Assembly (NCBI RefSeq): GCF_000001735.4
Contig: NC_003074.8
Coordinates: forward strand, 14,074,101-14,138,100
Direction of reading: 5' to 3'
From: Arabidopsis thaliana
Taxonomy: Eukaryota > Streptophyta > Magnoliopsida > Brassicales > Brassicaceae
DNA: 64,000 nt
In this document: one piece after another, positions 45,759 to 57,941 of the stretch
Numbering within the stretch: the first letter of the stretch is position 1
Layout of the letters: each line of letters begins with the position of its first letter
The notes under the pieces: model-generated
What the model saw: only the letters and a program-made list of their open reading frames with translations
The model's database searches: none
What the model was told of the DNA's origin: nothing
Program-made: the position numbers and the translations under genes

Positions 45759-47923
45759 ATGCCTCCGAGAAAGATTAAACCCGAAAGATTCTCGATTAAC
45801 GGTCAGTTTGGGAAATATATGACTTCCCTAACGACTCCGGGCAAACTTAACCTTTTAAAGGGGGCCCACTAAACTTCTCCCCAAATCAACCTGTTATCCC
45901 CCGAACCAACCGTTTCACCGAATCACTGCCTCCTGGTCATACTTGCGCTTTCGAGATTTTCTTCTTGGAATGCGGACTTTACTTTCTGCTTTCTTATTGA
46001 TTTTATGCATGATTTCAAAATTGCTCTGCCCCAGTTATGTCTGAATGTCATCTGTACCATTATGTGCTTCCTTACTTTAGCCGAAGAAGACGGCTTCATG
46101 CTGTCGCTGCCCGACCTTCTTCAACTATACACAGTGAAGAAGGGTCACACAAATGGAACCTTTCTCCTGTCACCCTGGAAGGGTTTTTGAGTGTTTGATG
46201 ACTTCCCAGAAAAGGATGAACAATGGAGGAAGTCTTACTTCTTTTTCCCTGTGAATGAACTCACGTACGGCAAGAAGACAGACTTGTTTGGGTCTGAATG
46301 GACAGCTCGGGCCGATAGATAATGAACTTAGGATGCCATTTTTCATTTCGTCGTACCCTTTTGCGATTCATCTCGCATTCTACGAGCTAACCACTTCTGT
46401 TCTCTTACAGTTAAAGTCGACAAACCCCCAGTCTCACACACATTGTCGTCAAGACTTAGGTTAAGAATCTCTCACGTCGGACATGATCAGAGCATCAGGT
46501 AGACGGCTTCAATATCGTACCGATCTTGCTGCCTTAACTTCTCCCTTCCAACCACAAATTCTTTCCAAAGCTGACATGTCTTCCATTTCATAACGCGAAG
46601 AGAAGAGATTGGAAAGAGAGAGGGCTAATCAGGTGAAAGCTCAAATTAAATCCGACAAAGTCGTGATGTCGGGAATCCTCAAAGAGAGTAAGCTCCGAGA
46701 TGCCGAAAAGTCAAAGAAGCCAATCGTCGATGATGGGGTCGAACCTTGTCAAATTGTAGGAAGGGCTTCTTCTTCAACTGGGAAAAAATCTGCGACTCCC
46801 ACCTCGGAGGCAAGGACTTGTGTCAAGAATTCTTCCAGCAAAGAATCCGCAAAACGGGATACTGAGAAGAAGATGAAGCAACTACAGGATGATGTTCGTC
46901 CCTCTCCTCGCACATCTCGTCATCGCATTGAGGAAAAACTACAAGTGCGAGCATACAGAAAGGAGAGAACAAGAAGGGGGACCCTCAAGATCTGTGATCC
47001 TCTCCTATCGGGAGTCTTGTCCTCGTAGCTTGGAGCACCATGACACATCACCTCCTCTAGATAACAAATTTCATTTTTTAATGTAAAACAAGAATTGGCG
47101 ACTCATACCGCTTTGACTTGTTTTCATCTCCTCCAGCATCTTTCGCGGACACAATCAGGACTTTCGTCCCTCCCGGAATTGCCATTGCTCCCTTTGACAA
47201 AATGAAGGCTGTTAACCGGAAGAACTATCTTCGTTTTGCCAAAAAGCTAGCAGTTGATCTTCGGAAATATTCAGTTTAACACGCAAGTCGGTGTTTTAAC
47301 CAAACCTTATGACTTTTAAAGTTAATCTTGGAGTTCAACTCCACCTTTTGTAGCCACGAAGACTAGCTCTCCAACAAAGAGAGTGAAATTGACGTTTTCA
47401 AAAGGATAGAAGAGGAAAATGCCGGTTTCTTGGATAAGGCCAAAAAAGTTCTGAGCCGGATGAAAGCTGCCGAAGCGAGGGTTCATAGCCTCGAGGTGAC
47501 CAATATCGACCTATCCGCAAAACTCGAGTTAGGCAAAAATGCCTACTTTGCTGCTATCGAGAATGAGAAGCGAGCTAGAGCTAATCTCAAAGTCTGCGAG
47601 GAGAAGCTGAAGAAACTCGAGGAAGAGCAGTCCGCGATGTTGAACGCTGCGAGGAAGGAGGAAAGGAGAAAAGTTCGGGCTCAGTTCCATGACTTTTCTT
47701 CGAAATACGGGAGCTTCTTCAAGGAGTCAGAAGAGGTTGAAGCACTGAAGGTATCAGTTGCGGAGACCAGAGTGAATCAGGAACTACTTTAAGAGATAAA
47801 AAGGGGGAGTTGGAATCAGTTCGAGCCGATGAAGTTAAGTACCCAGAGAAGGCTGCTGAACCGAAGACCCCCCAACCTGACCTGGTTGAACTCACTTCTC
47901 TCCTGGACGACACCCCTCCCTAG
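45759..47923 (+). pseudogene. Transposase_28-type (putative gypsy type transposon) ORF, antisense to pol
   Basis: From ATG 45759 (MPPRKIKPERFSINGQFGKY) the plus strand encodes, over changing frames, the Pfam Transposase_28 pattern: ICTIMCFLTLAEEDGFMLSL, FLLSPWKGF and FPEKDEQWRKSYFFFPVNEL up to about 46275. Further on are a Lys/Ser-rich linker (46580-47025) and a long coiled coil (47430-47790; RMKAAEARVHSLEVTNIDLS), with an acidic end at TAG 47921. Frameshifts and stops break it. Tat-lineage elements such as Grande carry an extra ORF between integrase and the 3' LTR, often antisense, which fits its position here. Its role is unknown. Confidence 0.7.
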
Positions 47924-48399
47924 ACAGTCGCGGAGACAACCACTCCTGACGAGGTTTTGGTCAACAATGAACAGGTTCTAACAAGAATTCTGCTTTGCAA
48001 CCCGGGATAGCGGTAATGTTCCCAATAGATGTTCAGAAAGACTCCCAAACAGCGGAGTAAGAATTACCTCGGGGTTGTTCTGGTCCTTTGGAACCCCCGC
48101 TTTGTTTTATGAAAAGTTTATTTTGTTTTTGCTTTTGTTGGCCACAGAGGCTTTTTAATTACTTAAACTTATTTAAATTCACTGAGACAGTCTTATTTTA
48201 GTTTTGATTGCTAGTCTATTTTCCGAATTACGAGATGGACTTGGTTTTAACTTTTGAGTTGGAAAAAATGACCAAAGAATGCTTTTCCTTTACGAGTTAG
48301 ACTCGGTTTATAAATTTTGGGAAAACAGTAAGGATCGCGACGACTAAGTATTAGCTTAGTTTGTGTATTTCCGAGGCGGAGGTGAGATTCTAATGGAAT

Positions 48400-48560
48400 C
48401 TACCTGAAACTGTACAGAGTAAGAAATGAAAGACTTAGTATACGACAAAACTCGGTTTTATTGATTTTAAGAATTTAGAGACTGGACCCAATGTACGGGC
48501 TGCCTACGTACTCAAAGGTGGGGATCAAGTCTAACGTAGTTCAATGACAAAGATGAATTT
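48400..48560. other. Junction between Tat pol end and antisense ORF tail
   Basis: The stretch holds the Tat-typical word GGGCTGCCTACGTACTC at 48498-48514 and nothing coding. From 47924 to 48480 the DNA is non-coding 3' flank of the antisense ORF. Confidence 0.45.
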
Positions 48561-51500
48561 AAATGTAAAAACATTTCACGAGGCGGTAGACTCCATTCCA
48601 AACTACGTGTGTGATTCTGTAAGGACTTTCCCAGCTGATCCCTAACTTGCCTGCTCCTTTCTCTGTCGTTTTCTGTTGAAACCGACGTAGAACTAGAGTT
48701 CCCACCTCGAATGATCTGTTTTAGACGTTCAATTGTAATAGCGGGCTGCAACGTTGTGGTAGTTTTGCATGCGGACTAAGGCTTGATCGCGACACTCATC
48801 AATAGTATCAATGACATCAACCATCATTTTGCGGTTCGCAGCTTCACTCTGTGGATTTCTGATTCCTCTCGCACTTGGGACTTTGATTTCGGTCGGGATG
48901 ACTACCTCCATTCCGTAAACTAAGGAAAGGTGTTTCACCGGTAGCTCTTCTCAGAATCGTACGGATTGCCCATAGAACGTTTTGTAATTCTCCTAACTAA
49001 GCGCCCTTGTACTCGTTCAACTTCTTTTTGAGATTAGAAATGATTATTTTGTTCATCGCTTTAGCCTGACCTTTTCTCTGCGGATAGCGAGGTGTAATCC
49101 GATGATGTCCATGGACCACTTCATAAACGGATAAGGTGCGGACACCAAACTAAGAAGTTCAGCGGGCTGCAAGATGAATGGTGCATGCCTCAGGGATTGC
49201 TCACATTTAAGTGCGTATGCTTCCTAGTCTGCAATCATTGTTTACCAAAAATAACCATATTTTTTTTACTTTGAGTGATTTCCGCACGTACCGTCGTGGA
49301 TTTCTTTCATCATAGTACGGGTATGCTCCACAAAGATGCAAACAACATCCGGAGCCGAAATTAATCGTTTGTAAAAAACGTCGTTTGCTACACATAAACG
49401 CGCACTAGTGGCTTTTAACTTTTCAGCTTCCCATTTATCGGCGGGAATTACTCCAGAGAGAATGTAATTCCGAATAGGCTCTCTCTAGTCTGCCCCCCCC
49501 CCCCAGTCATGAGGTGGTTGACCAGCATCAGGGACTTCGTGGCTATTTGGAATTAGACAATTTGGACTCTCTTGGTTCGCCTCAAGCTACGTTATGTCGG
49601 GAATCGCCCCATTTTTGTCAAACTGCTAAGGTCCAGAATCATCCATTTGAGCTTCGAGCCGTCTGCGCATGGCCTGAGTGGTGACGAAACTCACCGTTTT
49701 CAGACGTACGCTCGGTTGGCTAATTGTTTCAACAAGAATCATCCTGGTCATTTTTACGTCGGAAGTTGAAGCTAAGGCAGCTAGTGCATTGACAGCAGAA
49801 TTCTCTACACGAGGAACTCTAGATAGCTCGAACTTTTCAAATTTCTTTGTCAGTTCCAGGGCTCAATCCGGGTATGCTTCCATGCGAATATCCTTCGCTT
49901 TGTAGTCCCCGAAATACTGATTGGCAACAAGCAGTGAATCACAATGAGCTTGCAGATTACGAACTCCTACCGTGATGGCGAGGCAAAGTCCGACCAAAAG
50001 TGACTCGTATTTAGCTTCGTTGTTTTAGCCTTTGAAAGCGAGCCAAAATGATTGTTCAAGAATTTCTCTAGTATAAGACTTCAAGCAAACTATGACATTG
50101 GACCCTTGTTTAGAAGAAGCTCCATCCAAATGAAGAATCCTAGGTTGGTCCGGAATGTCAGGTTCGGGAGTAGCCAAGGGCAGCTCGATCAGGAAATCTA
50201 CGAGAAGTTGAGATTTTAAGCTTGTTCGCGCGTGAAACTCTAGGTCAAATTCACTTAACTTGATTGCCCAGTTTGCTGATCTTCCGGACTGAGTTGGACT
50301 GTGGAGGATGGTCCGAAGTGGCAACGATGTCAAGACGATGATCGGGTGCGACTGAAAATATGGCCTCAGCTTCAGAGCTGACGTTACAACAACTAGAGCT
50401 AGCTTTTCCATCATTGGATATCTGGTTTCTGCGTCGGAGAATGACTTGCTAACGTAAAAGATTGGACGCTTGTCACTCCGTTCAACTCGCACTAGAACGC
50501 CAGTCACTACGCTTTCCAAGACAGAAATATATAGAAAGAGCTGTTCACCAAACTCGGGCTTGGCAAGAATTGGTGGTTTGGACAGATAGCTTTTCAGCTG
50601 CTTAATGCCTCCTCACAGTGTTCAACCCAAACAAACCCCGCTTTCGATTTCCGCAGTAATGTGTAGAAAGGTAGGCACTTGTCAATAGATAGGGATATGA
50701 ACTTGTTCAGTGCGGAAACTCGACCTGTTAGACGCTGAACTTCTCTTATACTGCGAGGCAAAGTCATCGACATGAACACATTTATCTGCATTGGGTTTGC
50801 TTCGATTCCATGCTCGGTGATAATGTACCTGAGAAACTCTCCCGAAGGGACAGCGAAGGTGCACTTCAAAGTGTTTAGCTTCATTCCGAACTCATTCAAA
50901 AAAGTTAAACATTCCTGAAGATGCTCGAGATGCGAAGTAGAGACGGCTGACTTCACAAACATGTCCATGATGTAAACCTCCATTGTTTTACCGAGGAGAT
51001 CCTTGAACATTGTGTTCACTAGACGATGATATGTGGCATCAACATTTTTCAGCCCGAATGGCATCACCTTATAACAGTAGGTTCCGCGCTCCGTGATGAA
51101 AGACGTTTTTTCTTGATCTTCCGATTTCATCAAGATTTGATTATTACATGAAAAAGCATCCATAAAGGATAACATTTCATGTCCCGTAGTGGACTCTACA
51201 AGACGGTCGATGTGGGGAAGTGGAAAACAATCTTTTGGACAAGCTTTGTTGAGGTCGGTAAAATCCACACATACACGCCACTTGCCATTTTTCTTCTTAA
51301 CCACTACGGGGTTAGCAAGCCATTTTGGATACTTGACTTCACGGATCGAGCCTGCTTTGAGAAGTCAGACGACTTCGGTGTTCACCGGTTTTACGCTATC
51401 CAAACCAAGCTTTCGACGCTTTTGCTTGACCAGTTTGAATGTTGGGTCTACGTTCAGCTCGTGTGAAATGACCTTCGTACTAATTCCAGTCATCTCTTCG

Positions 51501-52423
51501 ATAGTCCATGCAAAGGTGCCCTTATTATTTTTGAGAAATTGAATCACTTCGCTTCGGAAGCTCTCACTTAGACTAGCCCCAATGCTGACAAGTTGATCCA
51601 GGTGCTCCACGTTTATGACCACCTTTTCTACGTGGTTATCCCCTACTTTTTTGATCACATTCAAAGATACCTTGAGTTGTGGTTGCTATTGGATTTTGAG
51701 CTTGTGCCCAGTCAAATAGCACATTCTCGAGGTGCACTGATTTCCCATGATTTGCCTGACTCCAGTAGGGGTTGGGAACTTAACGCACTGATGGTAAGTT
51801 TATGGGACTGCCTTCATCTTGTACAACCAAGTGTTCCGAGAATTACATTGTAAGCCGCCGGTCGGTCAAAGACAGAGAACTCGATCATCTTAACGACCTC
51901 TTGTGCGGTAACATGAAGCGTTATTGTGAAAACTGACATCAAGGTTTTGCTGGTAAAAGATACAAGTGGGCTTGGAGCTCCCTTAATATCCTTCTTGGAA
52001 ATTCCCATTCTCACGAGTGTTTCGAGAAAAATCAGATCAACCGAACTCCTGGTGTCAATGAGTATCCTTTAGACTTCACAGTTCGCAATGTCAAGAGTAA
52101 CTACGAGGGCATCATCATGAGGCTTATCAAGGTTGCTGGTTTCTTCCTCGGGCCAGTTAGCACGGCTCGTTTTAGGCTTTTTTCCATCGGAGTAACGACT
52201 TTTCTCTTGTGTTGCTTGATTGCATTGATAGAATCATCCCATAATTACCTTGACCATTTTCTTTAGCCCTTTAGTAGTCACGGGAGTTGAGTCGCTCTTT
52301 TATTTCTTGTTCGGGGGTAACGTCTCTTTGGACTCTACTGCCTCAGATTGAGGCTGAGCTAGCTCGATCTTTGAGACGTCCACTTTAGGAATTTCTCTTG
52401 AAGCATACTTTGCAGCTAGTAAC
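48500..52423 (-). pseudogene. Ty3/Tat pol polyprotein (protease, RT, RNase H, second RNase H, integrase), inactivated
   Basis: Protease: DDALVVTLDIANCEV then DTRSS where DTGSS is expected, near 52100, followed by VDRPAAYN-like text (52014-51814). RT: 51304-50594, KNGKWRVCVDFTDLNKACPK to the catalytic box, which reads YIMD instead of YxDD. RNase H: 50519-50025 (DKRPIFYVSKSFSDAETRYP), followed by a second, Tat-specific RNase H start (ILHLDGASSKQGSNV). Integrase: the HHCC part near 49400-49250 and [11 protein letters not shown] near 49110, but most of the core is deleted before SLVYGMEVVIPTEI (48938-48729). Many stops separate these blocks. The element cannot encode active enzymes. Confidence 0.88.
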
Positions 52424-53330
52424 TGTAACACTCCTACCCCGTCCTAGGCCTAGGATAGAATGAGAGCGTCACGTGCACGCCCGTAGTCAGCCAACCCATA
52501 TTCCCAGAACAAATCCGTTCGCCCGAGCCGTCCGACCGCGAGTCCCGTTTCTCACGAACATGGCCTAAGGCTTTGCAACCCGTACCGCGGACGCGAGTTG
52601 TGATAGTCTAGACAAGACTAAATATATCATTGGGAGATATGGGGTTTTAATAAAATCAGAGCTTTATAAAAATATCGAGTCTTACATACTATACGCAAAA
52701 CTATATATTACAAAGGCAAAGCAAATCTACACCGGTTAGTCTAACATCCTTCGCCCCCTAAGGTCTTCCTACTAAAGGTTGCCTGTAAAAAAAAAGTAGT
52801 GTCTGAGTAATCTAGTATTACTCAATAAATCTGGGATCTCTAAAAATAAAACCCAACCCAACCCCCAAACAAAAAGCAAACAGGCAATCAAATGCAATGC
52901 AACTAGCAACTATATGCAGCGAAACTACTATGCCTAAACATGCTCCTAACTACTTAAGTAAGGCCTTTTACGAACACATGATAACCCGAGGCAATGGCCT
53001 GCACACTCCTAGACACAAAGTCTAAAGAAGATTGCCATTCCTTATACTACATCGTCATGAAGCATCCGGTCGGTATTGAACCAGCCCCTGCCTTCGTATG
53101 CCATAATGGAACGGAGTTACACGCGATGCACAACATACGGATGGGATCCTCATGATTTGGCTAATCCTAGTTATCTAACAATCAAAGTATAATAGTCGGG
53201 CAGCATAACGTCAATACCAACATCCTGCCGGCATAAAAGTTATACGACCACGACTTTATACTATTAAGCAAATATAAACCAAGGGGTTTGAACCTCACAT
53301 GGTTTATAAATCATATATATGAAAGTTGGC
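52424..53330 (-). repeat. LTR-like repeat fragment starting TGTAACACTCC, unclassified
   Basis: The left edge TGTAACACTCCTACCCCG resembles the start of many plant Ty3 LTRs. It is GC-richer at the left and lacks long reading frames. The right end cannot be set; the text changes character near 53330 to A/T-rich DNA. Confidence 0.4.
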
Positions 53331-54718
53331 CAACTCTCTCCATATGATTGACACATCATCACTTTACCATTTGCCATGTGTCTATTAAATAATTAATGTA
53401 AGCTCTTCAACTTCTAATTTATAGGTTAATGATATATTTATTATTTTATTTTACATATTTAATTGTATTATTACTAAATTTATTTTAATATTACATGATT
53501 TTTCAATAAAACCATTTTAATAGTTTTCTTATACCCGAAGTTTGTTTTTTTCTTGTAATCCAAACTCAAAGTATGAGTGTATAATAGTTGTGGATTACTT
53601 AATGATTTGAGTAAGTTATTCTCTTAAATTGATATTTATATTCTCTTAAATTGATATTTATATAATAAACCACTGAGTGTGAAGAATACGTAAAGAGCTC
53701 CATCATCAAATTCTTAGGTTTTTAGAATCCAACACTACCCTCTGTTAAATTGGTTTAAGATCAATGTTGTTTCTGAATTATGTGTATGATGCATTGTTGA
53801 GAATGTTGTTAGAATTTTTTTTAATTAAAATTGAATCATCGAATACGTTGTTATATTGCATAAACGAATGCTTTTTTCAGTTGATACTTTTTATTTATTC
53901 TTATTTTTTTGTCAAACAAGCCTTGTATTTCATTCAATGCATCTCCTAAAGGTAAAGTTTACAAGATCTTCAAGCATACAAAGGGTTACAAAAAACTCCG
54001 AATAACGAAAGCTAACAATAAGGAAAAAAAGATAGGTTTGATAAGCCAATGAGGAACGGAGATGATAATAGGTTTTTTAAGATCAATTAAACCTAAAGCA
54101 CTAATTCATATCCAAGGAGACGGGATCATAATGCCATTATTCATCAAACTTTTACTTTCAAGAATAGTACCCATGATGTAGCTAAATATATCAAGTATGA
54201 AATCAATAATAAAATGAATCGGAGATGAAAACTTGAAGAAACTACGGTAATCACTGCTCCTTGGAGACGGGATCATCATGCCGATCTTCTTCAAGGAATT
54301 AGCAACATGAATAGTACACCTATAGATTCTAATGGCAAGGTTCTCAAAGGATTTTTGTACCAACATAGCAGCAATGTTCGATTATGATTCAATTGATGTC
54401 CATTAGCAATTGGTATCATGAATCGACGCAAATAAAAGCTAAGAGAAGACAAAAAGGAGTTTGGGTCAAACCTATGATTTTGCGGAGACCGTTTGGAGGG
54501 GCTGGGCCAATCCATTAGTGGAGATGGGCAATTGTTTTGGGGGATGGGCCTAAATTTGGTTAATGGGCTCGAAGAACAGTGGCCCATTAAGAGGAACCCT
54601 AACAAGGCAACAGTGTGGCAGAGGATGGTGATGGTGCGGCGGATCTGAGGCGGCAGATAAGAACTCCGATAAACGCTAAATGATGCTGGTGGGAATAAGG
54701 TCAACGTAGATGAGATAC
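53331..54718. other. A/T-rich intergenic DNA with transposon scraps
   Basis: There is no supported gene. A word GGAGACGGGATCATNATGCC occurs twice (54116 and 54262). From 54500 to 54605 there are repeated GGGCC/GGCCCA words and AACCCTAAC, as in Brassicaceae promoters, perhaps a gene-flank remnant. Confidence 0.45.
54063..54103 (-). repeat. Tip of an Athila-like LTR
   Basis: TGATAATAGGTTTTTTAAGA and the following AATTAAACCTAAAGCACTA match the terminal ~40 bases of the LTRs at 6236 and 24430 with few changes, then similarity stops. Confidence 0.65.
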
Positions 54719-56480
54719 TGATAAGTGTGTATTTTGCATGTTTTGAGCATCCATTTGTCATCATTTTAGCATCATATCATCACTGTTTTATATCATTTCT
54801 CATCATTTATCATCACTTTACATGTTTAGGATAGGTTTGCATGCATGTTGCATATTTGTGTTGATTTCAGGTGATTTGGAGCTGTTGACGAGCTAACTGG
54901 AAGAAGCGGACCTGATCATGACAAACCACTCGACCCAGAGGTCGAGTAGGAGCTTCAAGATCTCAACAGACCACTCGACCCCCAGGTCGAGTAGAAGACA
55001 TCACCACTTCACCTCACCACTCGGCCACAAGGTCGAGTGTCCTCATCTCCATCACCTGACCATCACTCGACCACATCACTCGACCCTGAGGTCGAGTGTC
55101 TTTACCACCATTACCTAATCATCACTCGACCCCATCACTCTACCTGGAAGTCGAGTATCACCATCACCACCACTCGACTACACACTCGATGGCAAGCTTC
55201 AGAGTCTTCTTCATTCCGCACTCAACCAGACACTCGAGCACAAGGAAGAAAAGAAGACTCCAGCTATTCACTCGATCCCCACTCGACCACATGAGTCGAG
55301 TACAATTCTTAATCCGTCCCAATACTGCATCGTTTTAAGTATTAGGGTTTCGGAATATTTGGCTATAAGTAGCATGTACTTCACATTTTCGCAAACAAGT
55401 TTTTTATTTAGTTTTATTCCGCAGACCTTGTGTTCTAGACCTTTTGTAATCCGGATTTCTCTTTATCTATTCAATATTCAGTATTCAGTATTCAGTATTC
55501 AGCTTTTGGTCTTGCTTTCGTTTACTGTTGTTCATTCTGTTATCACCCTTCTATTACACTGTTGTTATCATGTTTTTAGCTTGTTCAACGTTTATGCTTT
55601 CTGTTCTGATGTCTGAGTAGTGAATAGGTTTCTGAGGATGGGTTAGAATAGTGTAGAATTCTCAGTATGCTAGGTGATTGAGTATTGATTGATAGATCCC
55701 TTATGGATTAGTTGTTCTTAATGCCTATTGCTTTCTGATCAACTGGAATTTGAGCCCAGACATTTCCGCGCCCAAAAGGTGTTCGATGAAATGTCTGAAC
55801 CACTAATTCTAGAGACTTGTGGCCCTGTACCAAGGTATTGGTTGCAGGGAGCGTTTTGGCTTTAACTTGTTGATTCGTAATGCCTGTTAGGTTAGCTCTC
55901 GTCAATGGTGATTGAGTCTGGGACTAGGTTAACTTGAGAGTCTCTATTGCGGTGGCACTTAGATTTGGTTAATGAACTTGTTGTCTAGGGTTAATTTATT
56001 GAGCATGTCAATCACCTGTAAACTGAGGAAACGAAACTACTCAATTACCCCATCCTCGGGAATTCTTTATCTGATTGAATTTTTTGTTTACTCTACTGTT
56101 GTTTACTGCATCTTGTTATCTGTCGCTTAATTTCTGCGGTTCTTTCTTGTTACTCAACCTCATACTCGACCACCAAGTTGTCTGGCAACAGACTGTGCAG
56201 TCAAGTATCTGTGTTTTATTTTCTGTGTGTTACTCCTCACCTAGTGCTCTGCAAAGAGCTGTGTTGGTCGAGTGTTTTACTGTTTCTGCTTGAATTTCTA
56301 TTTTCTGCATGTTCACTTAGAATTGCTAGAACACACCACAACCTGTTATTGCTTGGCTTGACTTAGGGACTTTTGATCACATCTTAATTGTTAGCATCAC
56401 ACCCATTTGGATTGACAACCTTCAGTACTACAACGACATGATAGTGCTTTAGGTTTAATTGACTGAAAAATCTATTATCA
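54719..56480 (+). repeat. 5' LTR of an Athila-like element, plus orientation, 1762 bp
   Basis: It starts TGATAAGTGTGTATTTTGCA and ends AAATCTATTATCA, followed by a perfect primer site. The TATA box is TATAAGTA (55364-55371). Five 20-bp palindromes lie upstream of it. The left flank is GATAC; no 3' LTR is in the window because the element is cut at 57941. Confidence 0.92.
54928..55156 (+). repeat. Five 20-bp ACTCGACC-N4-GGTCGAGT palindromes in LTR U3
   Basis: Starts are 54928, 54973, 55019, 55078 and 55137, each exactly 20 bases (for example ACTCGACCCAGAGGTCGAGT). Spacings are 45, 46, 59 and 59. Further single ACTCGACC or ACTCGA copies continue to about 55300. Confidence 0.92.
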
Positions 56481-56483
56481 ATT

Positions 56484-56496
56484 TGGCGCCGTTGCC
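56484..56496 (+). promoter_or_regulatory. Primer binding site, tRNA-Asp type, perfect
   Basis: TGGCGCCGTTGCC, three bases after the LTR end, is the exact complement of the plant tRNA-Asp 3' end. Confidence 0.92.
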
Positions 56497-56626
56497 AATT
56501 GGGTGTCTGTTTTTTACATTTGACATTTCAGACTTGCTTAGATCAAGTTCTTTTTCAAATTTTCTTTTCGGTTACTAACTTTGTGTCTTTCTTGTTGTCT
56601 TCTTGATCCAGGTACACCTCTACTGT

Positions 56627-57941
56627 ATGCGAACTCGATCAACAGGCAATCAGAACCTCCTTTTCAACGACAACATTGACCGCATAGCTCGCGAGCTTAG
56701 AGAAAGGTGAAACACAGTCAACCCTGTACCTCAGCAACCACTCGAAATGGCTGACGAACAGAATCAACAAAATGGCCCTGCCAACATTGGTGCTGGAGAT
56801 GCACCACGTGATCATCGTCAGAGGAAAGGAATTGCACCTCCTGCTATCCAGAACAACAACTTCGAGATTAAGAGTGGTCTCATCTCCATGATTCAGGGGA
56901 ACAAATTCCATGGTCTGCCAATGGAGGATCCACTCGACCACCTTGATGAATTCGATTGGCTCTACAACCTGACAAAGATCAATGGTGTCAGTGAAGACGG
57001 ATTCAAGCTCCGTCTGTTCCCATTCTCCTTGGGCGACAAAGCACACATCTGGGAGAAGAATCTGCCCCATGATTCAATCACCACCTGGGATGATTGCAAG
57101 AAGGCTTTTCTATCAAAGTTCTTCTCCAATGCCAGAACTGCAAGACTCAGAAATGAGATCTCTGGTTTCTCACAGAAGACTGCTGAAAGCTTCTGTGAAG
57201 CATGGGAGCGTTTCAAGGATTACACCAACCAATGCCCTCATCATGGCTTTACTAAAGCCTCTCTGCTCAGCACTCTTTATAGAGGAGTCCTACCACGCAT
57301 CAGAATGCTTCTGGATACCGCCAGCAATGAAAATTTCCAGAACAAGGATGTTGAAGAAGGCTAGGATTTGGTAGAGAACCTTGCTCAATCAGATGGCAAT
57401 TACAACGAGGACTGTGATAGGACCGTCAGAGGCACAGCTGACTCTGATGACAAACACAGGAAGGAGATCAAAGCGCGGATCACTCGACCAGTCACTCGAG
57501 CAACCACTCAACCAGTCACTCGAGCAACCACTCGACCAGTCACTCGACCAGTCACTCGAGCAACCACTCGATCTGCCACTTGACAACGTTACTCGACCAA
57601 CAACTCGACCTATCTTCCCAGCAGCATCACCAACTGCTCCAAAACCAGTTGCTGTTAAAAACAAAGAAAAGGTCTTTGTCCCTCCTCCCTACAAACCACA
57701 GCTTCCATTTCCTGGCCGTCACAAGAAAGCGTTGGCAGATAAATATAGAGCTATGTTTGCCAAGAATATTAAGGAGGTTGAGTTGCGGATACCTCTTGTT
57801 GACGCTCTAGCGCTAATCCCAGACTCTCACAAGTTTCTGAAAGACTTGATCGTGGAGAGAATTCAAGAAGTGCAAGGTATGGTGGTATTGAGTCATGAAT
57901 GCAGTGCTATCATACAAAAGAAGATCATTCCTAAGAAGCTT
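56627..57941 (+). pseudogene. Athila-like gag, with early stop, truncated by junction
   Basis: ATG 56627 ([20 protein letters not shown]) starts the frame, but TGA at 56708-56710 stops it. It resumes at 56747 with the gag core [27 protein letters not shown] and [23 protein letters not shown] at 57362-57364 replaces a Trp codon expected in EEGWDLVENL. The C-terminal part carries a TR(P/A)(V/T)-rich low-complexity stretch (57481-57610), then PPPYKPQLPFPGRHKKALAD and VVLSHECSAIIQKKIIPKKL, just before the protease. There the text switches abruptly at 57942 to WDR11-like gene sequence. Confidence 0.88.
57481..57610 (+). repeat. CACTCGACCAGT / CACTCGAGCAAC minisatellite within gag
   Basis: Twelve-base units CACTCGACCAGT and CACTCGAGCAAC alternate about nine times. 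The unit includes the ACTCGACC motif that forms the palindrome array of the same element's LTR. Confidence 0.9.

Larger units (their letters stand above)
43522..52423 (-). mobile_element. Truncated Ty3/Tat retrotransposon with antisense ORF
   Basis: From right to left it contains protease, reverse transcriptase, RNase H, a second RNase H-like domain, integrase, then an ORF on the opposite strand, the polypurine tract and the 3' LTR. The gag and 5' LTR are missing; the right edge abuts another repeat near 52424. An Athila-type solo LTR lies inside it (44116-45327). Confidence 0.75.

Noticed and set aside
49492..49504. Run of 13 C bases as a possible functional tract
   Set aside because: It lies in decayed Tat pol and is best explained by slippage or sequencing error, with no matching polypurine context at an LTR.
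53925..54400. Possible LINE or gene fragment with the repeated GGAGACGGGATCAT word
   Set aside because: Only a short minus-strand frame of 86 residues with no reverse-transcriptase or endonuclease pattern; kept as intergenic scrap.
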